The notes below the pieces were generated by a model, which worked only from the letters and a program-made list of their open reading frames with translations, searched no databases and was not told the DNA's origin. A DNA stretch of 33,324 bases, from NCBI GenBank assembly GCA_947454305.1, contig CANGJE010000024.1:1-33324 (forward strand). Direction: 5' to 3'. The translations under genes were made by a program, and so were the position numbers. This document shows, in pieces, positions 1-7,983 of the stretch. Within the stretch, counting starts at the first letter, position 1; the number at the start of each line of letters is the position of its first letter. This stretch comes from Oxalobacteraceae bacterium. Lineage in GTDB: Bacteria > Pseudomonadota > Gammaproteobacteria > Burkholderiales > Burkholderiaceae_D.

Positions 1-528
1 CTAATTCTGGTGGGTGCAGGTCTGGCGAATATACCTTGGTTGACGATGGTTTCCGTCATTGCTCCTATTGCAGCGGGTGCGATTCTCGCTAATCTCGATG
101 AAGAGTTGAGAGAATTTTTTGGTTCGCGCGAAGCGATTATTGTGCCTTTTATGGCGTTTGCATTAGGGCAAACGATTAATTTAAACGCGGTACTTAAAGC
201 AGGTTTGCAAGGTGTTTTACTGGGTCTAACTGTACTCGTTGCTACGGGTACTGCCTGCATAGTGATTGACAGATTATTAGGCGGTTCTGGTGTTGCTGGC
301 GCAGCCGCATCAAGTACAGCAGGTAATGCTGCAGGCACCCCCCAAGCTGTTGCTATCGCCGATCCTAGCTACGCATTGATTGCGCCTGTCGCGACTATCC
401 AGGTGGCTGCTTCAGTCATCATCACGGCATTACTAACCCCATTGTTGACCGCGATCGTATTCAAACGAAATCAATCTAAAGCGATCGATGTGGAACCACT
501 TTCTGAGTTACCCCAAAAGCTCGAATAA
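1..528 (+). CDS. kdgT: 2-keto-3-deoxygluconate permease, C-terminal part
   Basis: The reading frame is open from the first base, so the 5' end lies outside the window. About 175 residues are visible, roughly the second half of a KdgT-family carrier, which in the family takes up 2-keto-3-deoxygluconate with protons across the inner membrane. The sequence is a run of hydrophobic helices with the family-type stretch FMAFALGQTINL, a Gly/Ala-rich segment around SSTAGNAAGTPQAVA, and a final helix before a short charged tail. The GTG at 10 lies inside the gene and is not a start. No partner genes for pectin or uronate breakdown are visible downstream. The family call is good; the substrate is inferred from the family. 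Confidence 0.85.
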   Translation, partial: LILVGAGLANIPWLTMVSVIAPIAAGAILANLDEELREFFGSREAIIVPFMAFALGQTINLNAVLKAGLQGVLLGLTVLVATGTACIVIDRLLGGSGVAGAAASSTAGNAAGTPQAVAIADPSYALIAPVATIQVAASVIITALLTPLLTAIVFKRNQSKAIDVEPLSELPQKLE

Positions 529-634
529 GAATTTGCAGTCAGCGGCACGGTGGAGCAAGTCACGCGACGGTGCCCGTTATGGGTGTAATTTAGCGCTCTA
601 GTTGCCTAGATTGTGGTTGGGCAAGACCTTGTGC

Positions 635-658
635 GATACTGTATAAAAATACAGTATC
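635..658 (+). promoter_or_regulatory. LexA (SOS) box of umuDC
   Basis: A near-perfect palindrome centred at 646/647. The core CTGT-N8-ACAG is at 639-654 and matches the LexA consensus with an all-A/T spacer (ataaaaat). The arms extend to GATACTGT...ACAGTATC. It ends 9 bases before the umuD start codon, and its TATAAA (642-647) could be the -10 element, so LexA binding would block RNA polymerase directly. Confidence 0.93.
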
Positions 659-667
659 AACCGAGAC

Positions 668-1084
668 ATGCAACCCATCCCTATTCAAGCCGTTCCCGTG
701 CTCTTATCGAGCTTCGTCGCCAGTGTTCATGCGGGTTTTCCGTCGCCTGCGGCTGACCACAGCCAAAAACGTATCGACCTTAACGAGCACCTAATCCGTA
801 ATAAAGAGGCAACCTTTTTGTTTCGCGTTCGAGGTGACTCGATGACCGGCATCGGTATCTACGAGGGCGATACCTTGCTGGTTGATCGGTCCATCGATCC
901 ACGTCATAACGCCATCGTGTTAGCGGTGCTGAACAACGAGTTCGCTATCAAACGACTGTATCGGCGCGGTGGTGTAGTTAAGCTCATCGCTGAAAATCCT
1001 ATCTATCCACCGATACAGATCAAGCAAGGAGAAGAGCTATCGATCTGGGGTGTCGTTACCTTCAACCTGCACAAGCTGTACTAG
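668..1084 (+). CDS. umuD: UmuD-like SOS mutagenesis protein (S24 self-cleaving peptidase)
   Basis: A 138-residue protein, the usual UmuD length (E. coli 139). It has the Ala22-Gly23 cleavage site followed by FPSPAAD, the nucleophile Ser58 in GDSM, and the general-base Lys95 in FAIKRL. In the family, RecA filaments stimulate autocleavage to UmuD', which joins UmuC to form DNA polymerase V for translesion synthesis. The ATG at 668 sits just behind the LexA box, and umuC starts 7 bases after the stop, so the two form a short operon. The start is poorly supported by ribosome-binding sequence, but no other start fits the family length. Confidence 0.95.
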   Translation: MQPIPIQAVPVLLSSFVASVHAGFPSPAADHSQKRIDLNEHLIRNKEATFLFRVRGDSMTGIGIYEGDTLLVDRSIDPRHNAIVLAVLNNEFAIKRLYRRGGVVKLIAENPIYPPIQIKQGEELSIWGVVTFNLHKLY

Positions 1085-1091
1085 CTTGAGT

Positions 1092-2375
1092 ATGAAATCA
1101 AAACCCGTACAGCAGTTAGCACTGATCGACTGCAATAATTTTTATGTCAGCTGCGAGCGATTGTTTCGTCCCGACTTGGCAGGCAAGCCAGTGGTCGTGC
1201 TGTCGAATAATGATGGTTGTGTTGTGTCGCGATCCAATGAAGCCAAAGATATCGGCGTGAAGATGGGGCAGCCGTGGTTTCAAGCGAAAGCACTCGCAGA
1301 AGAACACAACATACTCGCGTTGAGTTCTAACTATGCCTTGTATGCTGATTTATCGAATCGAGTCATGAATTTGTTGGCTGAATTTTCACCGCGACATGAG
1401 GTGTACTCCATTGATGAATGCTTTGTTGATCTCACAGGTATGGCTGAGCTTAGGTCTATCAGCTATGCTATGCGCGAGAAGATCATGCGTTGGACAGGCA
1501 TTCCTGTGTGTGTTGGTATAGGACCGACTAAGACATTAGCGAAGTTGGCAAATTTTATCGCTAAGAAGCATCCGCGCTCGAAAGGTGTTTTCAACTACAA
1601 CGCATTAACTGAAGCACAGAAGGCCAAGCTGTTGTCGCGAATCCCCGTTGATGAAGTCTGGGGAGTGGGGCGCAAACTTGCACCACGACTGGCTGAATAC
1701 GGCGTACAGAATGTGCACGAGTTGAGAGAAGCACATACACCGACATTACGAGCGGAGTTTGGTGTAGTGGTTGAGAAGATTCAGCGTGAACTAAACGAAG
1801 TGGCTTGCGTAGCGATGGAAGAAGTTACACCACCAAGAAAACAAATCATCGCCAGCCGTAGCTTTGGTAATCCTGTGCACGATGTGGCGTCACTAAAAGC
1901 GGCCGTCGCTTTGTTCGTAGAAACCGCCTGCGCCAAACTGAGAGCACAGCAATCGCACGCGGCGATGTTGCAAGTGTTTTTGCATACCAATCGATTCAGA
2001 TCAGAACTGCCTCAGTATCACCCTGTGATGGCCGTTCCACTAGTCACGCCAACGGATAACAGTCTTATTGTGAATCGCTGGGCCAGTCTATTGATTGATC
2101 AACTATGGCGACCCGAGTATGCCTATAAAAAAGCAGGCGTTATGCTGAGTGAAATTACACCGAACACCCAACGACAGGATGATTTGTTTGCTGAAGCTGA
2201 GCCGGCAGAAGAGCCAAAGTTGATGGCTGTTTTGGATAGAGTGAATCAGCGATTTGGTCGAGGCGTCATTCGGATTTCTTCACAAGATGCGGGAGAGGAA
2301 TGGGGTATGCGGCAAGAACGCAAATCGCCGGCGTATACAACCTGCTGGGTAGAGCTTCCAGCGGCGATTGCTTGA
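1092..2375 (+). CDS. umuC: UmuC-like Y-family DNA polymerase V catalytic subunit
   Basis: A 427-residue Y-family polymerase, close to E. coli UmuC (422). The N-terminus LALIDCNNFYVSCERLF carries the first metal-binding Asp, and YSIDECFVDLTG carries the catalytic Asp-Glu pair. VGIGPTKTLAKLAN is the conserved palm/fingers segment, and IPVDEVWGVGRK is the helix-hairpin-helix entry. The C-terminal little-finger and UmuC-specific tail follow. The ATG at 1092, 7 bases after the umuD stop, begins at the family position; a GTG at 1050 would add 14 unrelated residues overlapping umuD. Both genes should be expressed from the SOS promoter. Confidence 0.96.
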   Translation: MKSKPVQQLALIDCNNFYVSCERLFRPDLAGKPVVVLSNNDGCVVSRSNEAKDIGVKMGQPWFQAKALAEEHNILALSSNYALYADLSNRVMNLLAEFSPRHEVYSIDECFVDLTGMAELRSISYAMREKIMRWTGIPVCVGIGPTKTLAKLANFIAKKHPRSKGVFNYNALTEAQKAKLLSRIPVDEVWGVGRKLAPRLAEYGVQNVHELREAHTPTLRAEFGVVVEKIQRELNEVACVAMEEVTPPRKQIIASRSFGNPVHDVASLKAAVALFVETACAKLRAQQSHAAMLQVFLHTNRFRSELPQYHPVMAVPLVTPTDNSLIVNRWASLLIDQLWRPEYAYKKAGVMLSEITPNTQRQDDLFAEAEPAEEPKLMAVLDRVNQRFGRGVIRISSQDAGEEWGMRQERKSPAYTTCWVELPAAIA

Positions 2376-2428
2376 GCCTAGTGGCAGTAAAGATTAAAAT
2401 TGTTGACTACCATTAGAACACTATAGTC

Positions 2429-2722
2429 ATGCGTAAAACTCCTTATCCTAAGCCCGGTGATATTCTCTCCGAAGAATTTTTGCAGCCACTTGGTATTTCG
2501 GCGTATCGACTAGCCAAAGAGATTGGTGTGCCGCAGATGCGCGTTAATGGAATCATTGCAGGCAAACGCGCGATTACCGTAGATACAGGTTTGCGCTTGT
2601 CGCGTTACTTTGGACTCAATGATGGTTTTTGGACTGGGCTGCAGTTAGATTACGATGCGGCTCGCGCTAAAGACGAGTTGGCTGATGTCCTCGCCAACAT
2701 TAAGCCAATGGAAGTGGCCTGA
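2429..2722 (+). CDS. higA: HigA-type antitoxin (XRE family), orphan
   Basis: A 97-residue HigA/VapI-family protein. PKPGDILSEEFLQPLGIS leads into an XRE helix-turn-helix (YRLAKEIGVPQMRVNGIIAGKRAITVDTGLRLSRYFG), followed by the typical FWTGLQLDYDAARAK tail. In the family HigA neutralises the ribosome-dependent RNase HigB and represses their operon. HigB normally lies directly upstream, but only 53 bases separate this gene from umuC and nothing HigB-like is there, nor downstream. A ribosome-binding site is not obvious before the ATG. It is either a solitary regulator or the survivor of a decayed pair. Confidence 0.88.
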   Translation: MRKTPYPKPGDILSEEFLQPLGISAYRLAKEIGVPQMRVNGIIAGKRAITVDTGLRLSRYFGLNDGFWTGLQLDYDAARAKDELADVLANIKPMEVA

Positions 2723-2774
2723 TTCAAAGTTATTAGACTGGATCTGATGATTTTACTATTTGCTATCTGCTAGG

Positions 2775-3098
2775 ATGAAAACCTTATTCCGATTACCTAT
2801 TGTGTTGTCAGTAATTTGGTTGGCGCTAGCTTTCTTATCTTTTTACGCGGTAGATTTTTATAATACGAAAAAAATAGCGAATTCACTTTACTCAAAGTGT
2901 ATGGAACAGCAGGCTTTGTACCCAGACGAGTCAATGATTAAAGTGCATTGTCAAAGCGACAGAGAAAAAATACTCAATGAGTGGGGTGAGACTAAGTTCC
3001 TGACACCTTTAATTTTTGCATTTATTTCTCTCGGATTTTTTTGGAGTATTGGTTTGGTTTTTATGCGAACCAGTAAATGGACTCAGAGCGGGGACTAA
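2775..3098 (+). CDS. Small membrane protein with two transmembrane segments
   Basis: A protein of about 107 residues that I do not recognise. A hydrophobic segment near residues 5-28 (LPIVLSVIWLALAFLSFYAV) and a second near 78-98 flank a hydrophilic stretch of about 50 residues with two cysteines (SKCMEQQ, VHCQSD), which could form a periplasmic disulfide. ATG 2775 is preferred because TTG 2760 is the only earlier start and adds five residues. The gene is AT-rich and lies between the orphan antitoxin and a toxin remnant, so it may belong to an accessory segment. Function unknown. Confidence 0.55.
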   Translation: MKTLFRLPIVLSVIWLALAFLSFYAVDFYNTKKIANSLYSKCMEQQALYPDESMIKVHCQSDREKILNEWGETKFLTPLIFAFISLGFFWSIGLVFMRTSKWTQSGD

Positions 3099-3153
3099 CT
3101 CCATCGATCCTTGCATTGCCCACAAATTTATTATGCTGCACAAGAGGTAAAAA

Positions 3154-3273
3154 GATCATCTCTATAAGTTGATTGCAGCCCATGTAATAGCGTTATCAAT
3201 GACATTGGTTACTAATAACTTAAAGGATGTCGAGACGTATTCTGATGTGCAAGCAGAAAATGCCTTGGTTTGA
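3154..3273 (+). pseudogene. VapC toxin remnant (C-terminal 39 codons)
   Basis: This stretch reads DHLYKLIAAHVIALSMTLVT then NNLKDVETYSDVQAENALV and a TGA stop. It aligns without gaps to the last 39 residues of the intact VapC at 17686-18087, with 28 identities. A TRGKK-like match just upstream lies in a shifted frame, and no start or N-terminal PIN segment is readable, so the gene is broken. The Asp just before LIAAHA in the intact protein is Tyr here. The hairpin downstream starts 20 bases after the stop, the same distance as behind the intact vapC. The call rests on direct comparison within the window. Confidence 0.8.
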
Positions 3274-3293
3274 GTAAAGCGTTTTTCAAAAAC

Positions 3294-3325
3294 AAAAGCC
3301 CGCAAACATTCGTCTGCGGGCTTTT
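3294..3325. terminator. Terminator-like hairpin behind the vapC remnant
   Basis: Inverted repeat AAAAGCCCGCA / TGCGGGCTTTT with a 10-base loop; the T-run is at the end of the stem. Near-identical stems occur at 15696-15728 and 18109-18138. It could act in both directions, for the dead vapC and loosely for the exported-protein gene on the minus strand. Confidence 0.75.
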
Positions 3326-3487
3326 ATCTTTCATGACTCCATAGCGATGGGTCAATGAAAAAGATATTTTCTACTTACCAGAGCAATAAGGCATATCAAA
3401 TCAGCTAATTAGCTCAAAGCTACTGTTAATACCTTAATCGACTATTTCAGCGTAAAAGTTGCGAATAGCTGAAACACTCAAAAAATC

Positions 3488-3910
3488 TTAGTTGCTAGCG
3501 CGAGCGTTGCGTACAACGAAGTTATCACCGCATACATTGTTCAGGATGTTTTTGTCGTGCTGAATGACCGGTGTGTAAAAGGACAGATCAGCTAGGGTAC
3601 GATCATTCGACTTTTCTGATTGCGCAACCGTGGTTGGCAATACTGTGAAACCGGCCAGCGAAAGTTTTTGATCCGCGCAGTTAACAACGTAATCAATTTG
3701 TTGCACGCCTAATGCACCCATATCGTAGAACTCACGCAATTTGGTCAAACCGTTTATTTGGCTAGTAGCAGCGATGGCCCAGTTTTTACCTGCATCAGCA
3801 ACGATGGTGACGTTCTCGTTATCGGAAATCACAACGGTGTTGTTGGATGAAGCAGCAAAGGCGGTGCTGCTGGAAATGAGTGCTACTGCAAAAACGATTT
3901 TGTTCAACAT
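3488..3910 (-). CDS. Exported protein of unknown function
   Basis: A 140-residue protein with a clear signal peptide (MLNKIVFAVALISSSTAFAA, cleavage around residue 20). The mature part carries two cysteines (VVNCADQK and NNVCGDN), so one periplasmic disulfide is possible. The pattern of an initial beta-rich half, YDMGALG and VNCADQKLSLAGF loosely recalls small surface-adhesin-E-like secreted proteins, but I would not assign that. A good ribosome-binding site (GGAG) lies 7 bases before the ATG. The gene diverges from the MerR regulator across about 380 AT-rich bases that contain two copies of a repeat, so it may belong to the same regulon. Confidence 0.75.
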   Translation of the reverse strand: MLNKIVFAVALISSSTAFAASSNNTVVISDNENVTIVADAGKNWAIAATSQINGLTKLREFYDMGALGVQQIDYVVNCADQKLSLAGFTVLPTTVAQSEKSNDRTLADLSFYTPVIQHDKNILNNVCGDNFVVRNARASN

Positions 3911-3996
3911 GGCGGGCTCCAGTAAGTAGTTAAAACTAATTAGTTAAATATCTAACTAAGGAGTTTACCTGATGAACATATATTGTCAAGGTTAAA

Positions 3997-4013
3997 TATA
4001 AACAAAATATAAA
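3997..4013. repeat. AT-rich repeat, copy 1 (possible MerR operator)
   Basis: TATAAACAAAATATAAA, matching the copy at 4176-4192 at 16 of 17 positions. Inside it ATAAACA (3998-4004) is followed 11 bases later by the related ATAAAAT (4009-4015). It lies about 90 bases upstream of the exported-protein gene. Apart from the two repeats, the stretch 3911-4290 is very AT-rich with no recognisable gene. Confidence 0.5.
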
Positions 4014-4175
4014 ATAATCGTGAATTATCGATATTGATTGGGTGAATATCTGGTCATATAATGTTCAAAATTACTAATTTATCTGTATTCCACAGCATTT
4101 ACTTTTAAATTTGTCATCATATTTGATATATTTTCTTTATCTGATGCTATTATTTCTTGAAATTTAGATTTAATA

Positions 4176-4192
4176 TATAAACAAAACATAAA
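4176..4192. repeat. AT-rich repeat, copy 2 (possible MerR operator)
   Basis: TATAAACAAAACATAAA. The heptamer ATAAACA occurs at 4177-4183 and again at 4188-4194, an 11-base step. CarH-type MerR regulators are known to bind direct repeats with an 11-bp period, and the gene for such a regulator starts about 100 bases downstream, so an autoregulatory operator is a reasonable inference. Confidence 0.5.
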
Positions 4193-4290
4193 CAGAGGCG
4201 GGTGTTGCGAAATGTAGTCTTCGCGACTTTGAGATGGCTAGCTATCAACCTAGCAATAATTCAGCAATTTCTTTGGGTGCCAGGAAAATA

Positions 4291-5226
4291 ATGGAATCAG
4301 CAAATAAGCACCAATACGCTATAGGCGTAGTCGCGCGACGCACGCAAACGCATCCCGAAACAATCCGCGTCTGGGAAAGACGTTATGAATTGATTGTTCC
4401 CGGTCGAAGCGAAAGTGGAAGACGGCTCTACTCAGAAGACGACATCACTAAATTATCGTTAGTTAAACAGTTAACTGAACTAGGTCATTCAGTAAGTAGT
4501 TTGGCAAAATTGACGATTGATGGATTAAGAGGGCTTGTTAGTGCTTCGTCTGGTAATGCCTACGACGAACAAAAGCGTCGCCAGGCTAAACGACATATCA
4601 TTTTTATGGATGAATCATTACGGCAGCGTCTGAGCCGTGATTTATTAATGTATGACGATATCGTTATCGTTGATTTCCCGAAAAAACACACATCCGCTGG
4701 TAACGAAGCGCGTGCTGATATTCTAATCATTGAGCTGGCAACGATTAATGAAAAGTCACTTTCCCAGGTTCGCCGTGATTTATTAGAAACTGGATGTTCA
4801 ACCGCCCTGGTAGTTTTTAATTATGGCGACAGAAAGTCGATAGTTGAGCTTGAATATGCTGGCGTTGTTTGTCTCAAAAACTCAGCAACAGCAGCCGATA
4901 TCTACCGTGCGTGTACTTCTCTGCATAAATTGCCACCGACTATGAGCCAACAACCAGGTTCTAGCGTGGCGCCACCACTCTTCGATAAGGAACGGCTCGC
5001 ACGTATTTCAGCTCTACGAAGTACGATTGCCTGTGAGTGCCCTAATCACATGGCTGAACTCATTATTAATCTGAATGCTTTTGAACGATACAGCAGCGAA
5101 TGCGCAAACCGTAACGAAGCAGACGCACAATTACATACGCAACTGAATCAGTCGGCAGGGGCGGCGCGCAGAATTTTAGAGAAAAGCCTGGCTCGCTTAA
5201 TTGAAATAGAAGGACTTGACATCTGA
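4291..5226 (+). CDS. MerR-family regulator, LitR/CarH-like, without a B12 signature
   Basis: A DNA-binding regulator. The N-terminal MerR winged helix reads YAIGVVARRTQTHPETIRVW then ERRYELIVPGRSESGRRLYS. A middle region resembles the Rossmann-like half of LitR/CarH proteins (IVIVDF, ADILIIEL, STALVVFNYG), but the cobalamin motif (DxHxxG) is absent. The helical C-terminus may serve oligomerisation. ATG 4291 is chosen because AGGA sits 5 bases upstream; ATG 4234 would add 19 residues but has no ribosome-binding site. The photolyase-type gene follows about 60 bases after the stop, the usual neighbourhood of light-responsive MerR regulators. Light control is inferred; without B12 ligands, sensing may need a partner or another cofactor. 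Confidence 0.82.
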   Translation: MESANKHQYAIGVVARRTQTHPETIRVWERRYELIVPGRSESGRRLYSEDDITKLSLVKQLTELGHSVSSLAKLTIDGLRGLVSASSGNAYDEQKRRQAKRHIIFMDESLRQRLSRDLLMYDDIVIVDFPKKHTSAGNEARADILIIELATINEKSLSQVRRDLLETGCSTALVVFNYGDRKSIVELEYAGVVCLKNSATAADIYRACTSLHKLPPTMSQQPGSSVAPPLFDKERLARISALRSTIACECPNHMAELIINLNAFERYSSECANRNEADAQLHTQLNQSAGAARRILEKSLARLIEIEGLDI

Positions 5227-5284
5227 GTGTAGATTGCATGGTGTATGAGATCGCAGAATTGATACGTACAAAAGATTCATTTGG

Positions 5285-6553
5285 TTGCTTCTACCTTTGA
5301 ATAGCGAAAGACTAAACTGTAGTGTGAAAAATCCTAATCATTACTGGGCTGAATTTTTACCGCCCACTCGCGAAGCGGCAATGCGTCGTGCTGAAGCAGT
5401 TAATCCTATTCGCTATGCTAAGACTCGTAACTTCCTTGATGGGGATGTGACTGGCTTATCTCCTTACCTGACACATGGAGTGGTGACACTGCCCGAAGTG
5501 CTTCGGGCTTTACTAGATAAAGAGTCACTCGGCATTGATCACAAGCTCGTGTATGAATTTGGATGGCGCGAGTTTTATCGGCATGTCTGGTCGCATGCAG
5601 GAGATGAAATTTTTCAGTCTTTGCATACGGGTCCTCTGAATGAGTCCTCTTACAAAAACGAACTACCGTATGACATACGCCATGCAACGACAGGGATACC
5701 TGTTATTGATGAAGCGGTTCGAACGTTATATGACACAGGTACTCTTCATAATCATGCCCGTATGTGGTTGGCGAGCTATGTAGTTCATATACGCAAGGTG
5801 CACTGGCGTGTAGCAGCTGACTGGTTAGTGGCGTATCTACTCGATGGAGATTTGGCAAGTAATCACTTGAGTTGGCAATGGGTTGCAGGCACCGGTAGCC
5901 ACAAACCTTATTTGTTTAATGCAGAAAACGTCGCACGCTATGCGCCTGCGCAGTGGCACAGCCCTGACTCAGTCATTGATCGAAGCTACGACGAATTAGA
6001 TAGCATTGCCCGATCTGCTAAGTCCTATGACGGCATGCCCAAAAAAATCATTCACGATGACGATCGGGTTGGGCATGAACCCGTCGTATCCACAACACCG
6101 CCTAACGATCTTTCATGGTGTGAGCCAACCGCTGCCGATCTTGAACTCATAGCGGGTAGGGATGTCTGGTTAGTTCATCCCTGGGCACTTCGCCAGCCAC
6201 CATCAGGTCTTACAGATAATTCAGTGGTCATTGGGCTGTATTTGCGTGAATATCACGAAACTTGGCCGTGGTCGGACACCCGTTGGCGTTGGGTCGATGC
6301 GGCAATGTCAGAAGTTACTCCGCATCGCTGGTTACTACGCTTTGGTGAGCTTTGCGTTGCATTAAAAAAAGCGACTCGTGTGCGTAGCGTTGATGATCTT
6401 CACGTGCGCCATTTAGTAAAAAATTTGGCAGAATTAGTACCTGCACCGATGTTATTCTCATCGGTAGACCGTCGTTGTTCTAGTTTTTCACACTGGTGGA
6501 AACAAACCACTCGTGGTTTTACCCAAGCAGAAGAGTTATTACAAAAATCCTAG
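5285..6553 (+). CDS. Photolyase/cryptochrome-type FAD-binding protein with unusual domain order
   Basis: About 422 residues. The first 240 carry the FAD-binding helical domain of photolyases: YEFGWREFYRHVW, TGIPVIDEAVRTLY, HNHARMWLASYVVHIRKVHW and the DGDLASNHLSWQWVAGTG block. The usual N-terminal alpha/beta antenna domain is absent. Instead a C-terminal domain (about residues 290-420; DVWLVHPWALRQ, VVIGLYLREYHETWPW) follows a linker and resembles a Rossmann-like fold. There is no ATG at the front: TTG 5285 or GTG 5324 are the only possible starts. It follows the MerR regulator and probably forms a light-response unit; DNA repair or photosensing are both possible. The FAD domain call is firm, the activity is not. 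Confidence 0.85.
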   Translation: MLLPLNSERLNCSVKNPNHYWAEFLPPTREAAMRRAEAVNPIRYAKTRNFLDGDVTGLSPYLTHGVVTLPEVLRALLDKESLGIDHKLVYEFGWREFYRHVWSHAGDEIFQSLHTGPLNESSYKNELPYDIRHATTGIPVIDEAVRTLYDTGTLHNHARMWLASYVVHIRKVHWRVAADWLVAYLLDGDLASNHLSWQWVAGTGSHKPYLFNAENVARYAPAQWHSPDSVIDRSYDELDSIARSAKSYDGMPKKIIHDDDRVGHEPVVSTTPPNDLSWCEPTAADLELIAGRDVWLVHPWALRQPPSGLTDNSVVIGLYLREYHETWPWSDTRWRWVDAAMSEVTPHRWLLRFGELCVALKKATRVRSVDDLHVRHLVKNLAELVPAPMLFSSVDRRCSSFSHWWKQTTRGFTQAEELLQKS

Positions 6554-6588
6554 AGTGTTGCGGCAACTGACTGAAAGAATAGGCCGGA

Positions 6589-7230
6589 ATGAAATCAATG
6601 CTTGAAGCTAGTCAGACATTAATACTCTCTGACCTTGTGCAACAAAAAACTACTGCCCGGCGCCTTAGATGGATACACACGGCTGTACTTTTTCTGCTCA
6701 TTGGTTTGTCCTTAGTCATCCATACGCCAGCCTATAGCACAGTAGAAAAATCATTTGAGCCACCGGCAGGGCTGGAGGCGATAGCGATGCCTCGCTTTGT
6801 TGGCCATCATCTGTTTAAATTTTTTGGGCTAGAGATTTATCACATAAGCCTTTGGTCATCGCCTGAATGGATTCCAGAGAAATGGAACCAACATCCATTT
6901 GCTTTGTCGCTTGTGTATGCACGTAATCTGAGTGGTGAAGACATCGCTAAGCGTTCAATTGCTGAGATCAAAAAACAGAGAGTAATTAGCACCGAGATGG
7001 CGCAGCAATGGACGAGTCAGCTGAGCGCCTTGATACCCTCGGTAAATCCGGGCGACAGGTTAACTGGTGTTTATCAGCCTTCTGGGGATTTAGTATTTTG
7101 GTTGGGCTCGAAAAAATTAGGCGCGATAAAAGATGTCGCCTTATCAGAGGCTTTTATGGGGATATGGTTATCCACCAAAACTTCGGAACCTAAGATGCGG
7201 GAAAAATTAATAGGCATGTACCTTGAATAA
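6589..7230 (+). CDS. Chalcone-isomerase-like exported protein
   Basis: A 213-residue protein with a hydrophobic segment at about residues 30-50 (AVLFLLIGLSLVIHTPAYS) that acts as a signal peptide or anchor. The chalcone-isomerase-like domain follows (MPRFVGHHLFKFFGLEIYHISLW, then HPFALSLVYARNLSGEDIAKRS, and GDRLTGVYQPSGDLVFWLG). Bacterial members of this domain family lack a known flavonoid substrate; a fatty-acid or ligand-binding role is often supposed. It lies 35 bases after the photolyase-type gene in the same direction and is probably cotranscribed. The domain call is good, the function unknown. Confidence 0.82.
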   Translation: MKSMLEASQTLILSDLVQQKTTARRLRWIHTAVLFLLIGLSLVIHTPAYSTVEKSFEPPAGLEAIAMPRFVGHHLFKFFGLEIYHISLWSSPEWIPEKWNQHPFALSLVYARNLSGEDIAKRSIAEIKKQRVISTEMAQQWTSQLSALIPSVNPGDRLTGVYQPSGDLVFWLGSKKLGAIKDVALSEAFMGIWLSTKTSEPKMREKLIGMYLE

Positions 7231-7321
7231 TAGCTGCAATTTGTAATTGCAATGCTTCGCTTCCGTTATTACTGTAATTACGAAACGCTGCAGTATTTAG
7301 GTCAGCTTTTGTTTAGTAAAT

Positions 7322-7924
7322 TTATTTAGCAACCTCAATTAATATTTCATTACGCCTGCGCCAAGGCAATGTAAACGGATCGTTGTAGCGGGCGACTTGA
7401 GGAGTGCCAACCAGAGTTAACTTTCGCGCTAGAGCCCACTCGGTAAGTCGTTGTGTATTTTCTTTAATGGCCGCCGCTGTTGCCCATCCACTAAAACGTA
7501 CGGATACCATCTCGTGGTCGTCTACCCGACGCAGAGCTACTTGCGAATTAACAGGTTTGGGAAGCGTGTCTAATTTTTCTTGGTTGGGCATCACAAAATG
7601 CAGCCGCCAGCCGGTTGGAATAGGAGTAACGGTCACCGGAGCCGTCATGGCAATTTTTCGACTGCTCCCTGTTTCGCTAGTATTCTCTCCAAAAATATAG
7701 GCAGCAACGCGCCTAAATCCTGTTCGACTGGCTGCATCAAAATCGCCAGGCAGCTCGGTTTCGGCGACAACAAAACTTGGGTAATGTCGTTGCTCAAACG
7801 GTGGCTCGGAAACTAAAACGCTGTAAGGTGCTTCTTCTACAGCCATGGCAGCCTCAGTGAGAAAAAAAATTAGGTAAATTACAATTTGGAATGACCAAAA
7901 CGCAGGTATTCGACGTGAGTACAT
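7322..7924 (-). CDS. SOUL-family haem-binding protein, exported
   Basis: A 200-residue protein with an N-terminal hydrophobic segment (FQIVIYLIFFLTEAAMA) suited to export. The SOUL domain shows YSVLVSEPPFEQRHYPSFVV, AYIFGENTS, KIAMTAPVTV and LHFVMP, then a second half with VSVRFSGWATAAAIKENTQR. SOUL/HBP proteins bind haem or porphyrins. An AAAGGG ribosome-binding site precedes the ATG. The gene is divergent from the lipoprotein gene at 7984, with 59 bases between the starts, and sits inside the light/redox cluster. The family call is strong; haem binding here is inferred. Confidence 0.9.
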   Translation of the reverse strand: MYSRRIPAFWSFQIVIYLIFFLTEAAMAVEEAPYSVLVSEPPFEQRHYPSFVVAETELPGDFDAASRTGFRRVAAYIFGENTSETGSSRKIAMTAPVTVTPIPTGWRLHFVMPNQEKLDTLPKPVNSQVALRRVDDHEMVSVRFSGWATAAAIKENTQRLTEWALARKLTLVGTPQVARYNDPFTLPWRRRNEILIEVAK

Positions 7925-7983
7925 TACGTCACCCTTTCGAATCTAAAACAGGAGTAGGGTACAAGTCCGACTATCTAACGATT

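Noticed and set aside
2403..2427. Promoter of the higA gene: TTGACT (2403-2408) and TATAGT (2422-2427)
   Set aside because: The spacer is only 13 bases, too short for a standard sigma-70 promoter, and TATAGT touches the start codon.
5418..5687. Minus-strand frame opposite the photolyase-type gene
   Set aside because: Shadow of a strongly conserved coding region; no family features on this strand.
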